Positions 5,337-8,281 of a DNA stretch of 8,281 nucleotides are shown one piece after another. Made by a program: the position numbers and the translations under genes. This DNA is from JAEMQF01 sp049297615. Lineage in GTDB: Bacteria > Pseudomonadota > Gammaproteobacteria > Burkholderiales > Burkholderiaceae_C. Below the pieces are notes generated by a model, which saw only the letters and a program-made list of their open reading frames with translations, searched no databases and was not told where the DNA came from. The DNA is taken from contig JBAQUQ010000298.1 in assembly GCA_049297615.1 (NCBI GenBank), positions 1 through 8,281 on the forward strand, given 5' to 3'. How positions within the stretch are numbered: position 1 is the stretch's first letter; each line of letters starts with the position of its first letter.

Positions 5337-6179
5337 ATGCAGGCCCAGGAAGCGAGCGTCACGCTCCCCGCGCTGCAGCGGATGAAGCGCGAAGGTCGCA
5401 AGATCGTCGGTGTCGTGGCCTGGGACTACCCGATGGCGCAGATCGTCGATCGTGCCGGGGTGGAGATCGTCTCCGTGGGCGACAGCGTGGGCATCAACCT
5501 GTGGGGCCAGCCCAGTCCACTCGAAGTGACGATGGACGAGATGCTCGTCGTGTGCAAGGCGGTGCGGCGCGGCGTGAAGCGGGCCCTGGTCAGTGTCGAC
5601 TTTCCCTTTGGGCCACTCCAGGAAGGCGTCGACGCCGCGCTGCGCGCCGCGATCCGCTTCGTCAAGGAGGCGGGTGCCGACATGATCAAGCTCGACGGCG
5701 CGGCCGACTTTCCCGACACGGTGCGTGCCATCGTGCGCGCCGGTATTCCCGTGTTCGCGCAATTGGGCATCACGCCGCAAACGGCGCTGCAACTCGGCAT
5801 CGACTACAAGCAAATGCTCAAAACCGGCGCACGGCTCGCGCCCGAGGCGAGCGCCAAACTGCTCGACCAGGCGAAACGCCTCGAAGACGCCGGCGCGTCC
5901 CTGCTCGACTTCACCCACTCCGGCCCCGTGGCCGGGCCGGTGGTCGTGAGCGGCGTTGCGATTCCAGTGCTCGGCGGGCTCGGCGGCGGGCCCTGGCTCG
6001 ACGGACGCATGCGCATGGCGCACGCCGCGATCGGTTATGCCGCGGCCCAGCTCGACGCGCCGAGCGACACCTATGCCAACGTCGCGCAGATCTCGCTCGA
6101 CGCGATCACGGCCTATGCGCAGGACGTGCGCGCCGGTCGCCAGATCAAGGGCGGCATCGCGATCAAACCCGTGGTCTGA
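5337..6179 (+). CDS. PanB-like protein (ketopantoate hydroxymethyltransferase / PEP mutase superfamily)
   Basis: This is a 280-residue protein, about the size of PanB (~264). The TIM-barrel signatures are recognisable: A-W-D-Y-P-x-A at 28-34, V-G-D-S-V-G at 47-52, V-D-F-P-F at 87-91, a K-L-D-G-A motif at 118-122 and G-I-T-P-Q-T at 144-149. D49 and D88 align with the metal-binding aspartates of PanB and K118 with its active-site lysine. The acidic residues that are Glu114 and Glu181 in the E. coli enzyme appear as Asp (D120 and D191), and G-I-G-A-G is G-L-G-G-G. PanB transfers a hydroxymethyl group from methylene-tetrahydrofolate to 2-oxoisovalerate. This copy sits inside a catabolic operon without panC, so it more likely makes or breaks a C-C bond on a pathway 2-oxo acid. 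The precise reaction is unknown. It lies 18 bases after the Pht5-like gene and 16 bases before the hydrolase gene. Confidence 0.8.
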   Translation: MQAQEASVTLPALQRMKREGRKIVGVVAWDYPMAQIVDRAGVEIVSVGDSVGINLWGQPSPLEVTMDEMLVVCKAVRRGVKRALVSVDFPFGPLQEGVDAALRAAIRFVKEAGADMIKLDGAADFPDTVRAIVRAGIPVFAQLGITPQTALQLGIDYKQMLKTGARLAPEASAKLLDQAKRLEDAGASLLDFTHSGPVAGPVVVSGVAIPVLGGLGGGPWLDGRMRMAHAAIGYAAAQLDAPSDTYANVAQISLDAITAYAQDVRAGRQIKGGIAIKPVV

Positions 6180-6195
6180 GCCTGGAGCCCGCCCC

Positions 6196-7080
6196 ATGCC
6201 CAGCGCAATCATCGACGGCCTCAGCACACGCTATGACGTGCTGGGTTCGGGCCCGCCGCTGCTGATGTTTTCGCCGGGCGGCTTCGACGCGACCCTGGAC
6301 AAGTGGTCGAACTTGGGTGTGTACGCCAAGATCGGACTGATGCACCAATTGCCGCGGCACTACAGCTGCATCGTCTTCGACCGGCGTGAAACCGGACTGT
6401 CGGGAGGGCGCATCGAGCGTGTCACCTGGGCCCACTATGCGGCTCAGGGCAGGGCCCTGCTCGACCATCTGGGCATCGCGCAAGCCCACCTGATGGGCGG
6501 CTGCATGGGTTGCAGCGCCGTGCTCGCCTTCGGCGTGAGCTACCCGCAAGCGGCGCTGAGCATGGTGCTGTATTGGCCAGTGGGCGGGGCCCGCTACCGG
6601 ATCAATGGCCAGCAGCGCTTCGCCGAACACCTCGCCTTCGTGCAGGAGCATGGCCTGGCAGCGGTCGTCGAATTGGTCGCCAGAGACGGCAAGCCCTTCA
6701 ATGCCGATCCGCGCGGCGGGCCCTGGGCGTCGGTGCTGCGCCATGACCGCGATTTCGCGGCGGCCTTTGTGCAACATGACGTGCAACGCTACAAGCTGAT
6801 CGTCGCCGGCATGGCGCGCAAACTGCTCGATCGCGACACCGCACCGGGTGCCGAGCCCGAAGACCTGCTGCAACTGGACATCCCGGCGCTCGTGATTCCG
6901 GGCAGCGATGCGTCGCACGCCACGTCGGCGGCGCGCTACCTGCAAGAGTGCCTGGCGCGCGCCGAGTATTGGGACGTGCCGGTGGCCGACCAGACCGAAG
7001 CCACGGCGCCGCAGCGTATCCTGCAATTTCTGGCCCCTGGGGCTCGGGCCGAACCACTGAAGCGAGCAGGCACACCGTGA
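6196..7080 (+). CDS. Alpha/beta-fold hydrolase with cysteine nucleophile elbow
   Basis: This is a 294-residue alpha/beta hydrolase. Early signs are G-S-G-P-P-L-L-M-F-S-P-G-G at 17-29 (oxyanion-hole strand) and I-V-F-D-R-R-E-T-G-L-S at 59-69. The nucleophile elbow reads G101-G-C103-M-G105, with cysteine in place of the usual serine, as in dienelactone hydrolase. A late strand gives I-P-A-L-V-I-P-G-S-D238-A-S-H241. No histidine follows H241, so either H241 supplies the catalytic base or the triad is altered. These soluble enzymes cleave esters, lactones or C-C bonds. A lactonase or ring-opened-product hydrolase would fit the context (inference). GGAG at 6184-6187 supports the ATG at 6196, although the frame is open 80 codons further upstream over the PanB-like gene. 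Its stop overlaps the LigJ start (GTGA). Confidence 0.84.
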   Translation: MPSAIIDGLSTRYDVLGSGPPLLMFSPGGFDATLDKWSNLGVYAKIGLMHQLPRHYSCIVFDRRETGLSGGRIERVTWAHYAAQGRALLDHLGIAQAHLMGGCMGCSAVLAFGVSYPQAALSMVLYWPVGGARYRINGQQRFAEHLAFVQEHGLAAVVELVARDGKPFNADPRGGPWASVLRHDRDFAAAFVQHDVQRYKLIVAGMARKLLDRDTAPGAEPEDLLQLDIPALVIPGSDASHATSAARYLQECLARAEYWDVPVADQTEATAPQRILQFLAPGARAEPLKRAGTP

Positions 7081-8132
7081 TCATCGACATCCATTGCCAC
7101 TACACCACCGAGCCGCAAGAGCTGCATCAGTTTCGCGACAAGCAGCTCGCCGGCCTGGCCGACCCGGCGCGCCGGCCGACGTCGACCGATCTGGGCCTGA
7201 GCGACGAGGCCCTGATCGCCAGCGTGGCGCCGCAACTCCAGCTGCAGAAGGACCGCGGCAGCGACTTGACGATCTTCTCGCCGCGCGCCGCCGGCATGGC
7301 GCACCACGTCGGCAGCGAAGCCGTCGGCCAGCAGTGGACCCGGGTCTGCAATGACCTGATCCACCGTCTGTGCACCCTGCTGCCCGAGAACTTCGTTGGC
7401 GTCGGTCAATTGCCGCAGTTCCCCGGCGTGTCGCCGAAGAATTGCCTGGCCGAGTTGCAGCGCATCGTCAACGACCTGGGCTTTGTCGGCGTGAATCTCA
7501 ACCCGGATCCCTCGGGGGGCCACTGGAGCGGCGCGCCGCTGACCGACCCGTTCTGGTACCCGGTCTATGAAAAGCTGTGCGAACTCGAGGTGCCGGCGAT
7601 GATCCATGTCTCGTCGAGTTGCAACCCCAACTTTCACCACACCGGCGCGCACTACATCAATGCCGACACGACGGCCTTCATGCAATTGATCCAGGGCGAC
7701 CTGTTCAAGGATTTCCCGACGCTCAAGTTCGTCATTCCGCACGGCGGCGGCGCCGCGCCCTTCCATTGGGGGCGCTACCGCGGCCTGTGTCTGAGCCTGC
7801 AGCAAAAGCCCCTGCTCGAGCACGTCATGGGCAATGTATTCTTCGATACCTGCGTCTACCACCTGCCCGGCATCGAGCTGATGACCCAGGTGATTCCCAT
7901 CGACAATATCTTGTTCGCCTCCGAGATGAAGGGGGCCGTGCCGGGCATCGACCCCGAGACGGGGCATCACTTCGACGACACCAAGCGCTACATCGACCAG
8001 GTCACCCGGCTCGATGGGGCGAGCCGGTACAAGATCTTCGAGGGCAATGCACGCAAGGTTTATCCGCGCCTGGACGCGCTGCTCAAACGCCGCGGCGCTG
8101 CGAGCCCGACCCGGAAAAGAACATCGCGATGA
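7077..8132 (+). CDS. ligJ: 4-oxalomesaconate hydratase (LigJ-type), amidohydrolase superfamily
   Basis: This is a 351-residue metal-dependent enzyme strongly resembling LigJ of Sphingobium SYK-6 (about 341 residues). Conserved blocks include I-I-D-x-H-x-H-Y-T-T at 2-11, G-S-D-L-T-x-F-S-P-R-A at 61-71, N-L-N-P-D-P-S-G-G-H-W at 140-150, A-D-T-T-A-F-M-Q at 196-203, F-V-I-P-H-G-G-G at 218-225 and N-x-L-F-A-S-E-M at 277-284. H6, H8, H177 and E283 align, with a one-residue offset, to the LigJ zinc ligands as recalled. The enzyme hydrates 4-oxalomesaconate to 4-carboxy-4-hydroxy-2-oxoadipate in the protocatechuate 4,5-cleavage (and gallate) pathways. The start is GTG at 7077, overlapping the hydrolase stop; the preceding GCAGG is a modest ribosome site. 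The next gene, an aldolase, overlaps its stop. A close variant acting on a related unsaturated acid remains possible. Confidence 0.87.
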   Translation: MIIDIHCHYTTEPQELHQFRDKQLAGLADPARRPTSTDLGLSDEALIASVAPQLQLQKDRGSDLTIFSPRAAGMAHHVGSEAVGQQWTRVCNDLIHRLCTLLPENFVGVGQLPQFPGVSPKNCLAELQRIVNDLGFVGVNLNPDPSGGHWSGAPLTDPFWYPVYEKLCELEVPAMIHVSSSCNPNFHHTGAHYINADTTAFMQLIQGDLFKDFPTLKFVIPHGGGAAPFHWGRYRGLCLSLQQKPLLEHVMGNVFFDTCVYHLPGIELMTQVIPIDNILFASEMKGAVPGIDPETGHHFDDTKRYIDQVTRLDGASRYKIFEGNARKVYPRLDALLKRRGAASPTRKRTSR

Positions 8133-8281
8133 AGCAGATGTCGGACATTTGCCGCGAGTTCGAGCGTGTCGCGCCCGAAGTCGTGCGCGCCGCTTCGGGT
8201 TACGCCGCCTCGATCCTGGCCGACGTCGCCGGACGCCGCGGCGCCCTGGACGGCCGGATCGCGCCGCTCGCAGCGCAGATG
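8129..8281 (+). CDS. RraA/LigK-like aldolase, 5' part only
   Basis: The frame starts at the ATG overlapping the LigJ stop (ATGA) and runs open to the right edge, giving 51 residues. The pattern F-E-R-V-A-P-E-V-V-R-A-A, then S-I-L-A-D-V-A-G-R-R-G-A-L-D-G-R-I-A-P-L is the N-terminal signature of RraA-like proteins. The family includes 4-hydroxy-4-methyl-2-oxoglutarate / 4-carboxy-4-hydroxy-2-oxoadipate aldolases (LigK, GalC, ProA types). Such an aldolase splits the product of LigJ into pyruvate and oxaloacetate, so the gene order fits. GGAAAAGA at 8113-8120 is a fair ribosome site. RraA-like proteins also include RNase E regulators and enzymes of unknown role, and the catalytic residues lie beyond the window, so the assignment rests on the N-terminus and context. 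Confidence 0.72.
   Translation, partial: MKQMSDICREFERVAPEVVRAASGYAASILADVAGRRGALDGRIAPLAAQM

Noticed and set aside
5337..6179. Biosynthetic panB for pantothenate
   Set aside because: Catabolic context, absence of panC, and Glu-to-Asp changes at two conserved positions argue against it, though it cannot be excluded without the rest of the genome.
5956..6195. 80-codon N-terminal extension of the alpha/beta hydrolase
   Set aside because: It lies out of frame within the PanB-like gene and has low-complexity Ser/Arg composition. The hydrolase fold begins at 6196 after a GGAG site.
4917..6227. 436-codon minus-strand open frame opposite the Pht5-like and PanB-like genes
   Set aside because: Antisense shadow of GC-rich coding sequence: biased His/Arg/Asp composition, no motif, and the plus-strand proteins are well supported.
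6936..7970. 344-codon minus-strand open frame opposite ligJ
   Set aside because: Shadow of ligJ. The plus-strand protein has all metal ligands and family motifs.

Overview
The window is GC-rich, densely coded bacterial DNA. Protein styles, ATGA/GTGA gene overlaps and the flanking housekeeping-type genes suggest a betaproteobacterium, probably Burkholderiales. That is an inference from gene content, not from a marker gene. No RNA genes, transposons, CRISPR arrays or integrase genes were seen, and no gap between genes exceeds 300 bases.

Left flank (1-2175): a leftward pair encodes a small DUF2007/zinc-ribbon protein and an EamA-type (DMT superfamily) membrane transporter cut by the window edge. 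Their stop and start codons overlap. A rightward gene, divergent from this pair, encodes an NADPH:quinone oxidoreductase of the zinc-free QOR type. These look like ordinary chromosomal genes.

Catabolic region (2240-8281): a leftward Rieske ferredoxin gene is back-to-back with a rightward run of seven genes. In order these are a Rieske aromatic-ring oxygenase of the phthalate 4,5-dioxygenase (Pht3) type, a cysteine-rich 99-residue protein of unknown function, a 4,5-dihydroxyphthalate decarboxylase (Pht5)-like protein, a ketopantoate hydroxymethyltransferase (PanB)-like protein, an alpha/beta hydrolase with a G-x-C-x-G nucleophile elbow, a LigJ-type 4-oxalomesaconate hydratase, and the start of an RraA/LigK-type aldolase cut by the right edge. 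The last five genes are separated by 18 bases, 16 bases, a 4-base overlap and a 4-base overlap, which supports one transcript. The gap between the ferredoxin and oxygenase genes holds a plausible sigma-70 promoter (TTGACA box) and two palindromes suited to a regulator.

Working model (inference): the oxygenase and ferredoxin hydroxylate an aromatic acid and the Pht5-like protein may remove a carboxylate. The LigJ and aldolase homologues suggest that the ring-opened product enters a protocatechuate-4,5-cleavage-type lower pathway ending in pyruvate and oxaloacetate. The window has no ring-cleavage dioxygenase (LigAB), semialdehyde dehydrogenase (LigC), amidohydrolase-type lactonase (LigI) or oxygenase reductase. 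It does have three extra genes (small Cys protein, PanB-like, Cys-nucleophile hydrolase) that are not part of the textbook phthalate or protocatechuate routes. The substrate is therefore open, and this combination is the most interesting part of the window.
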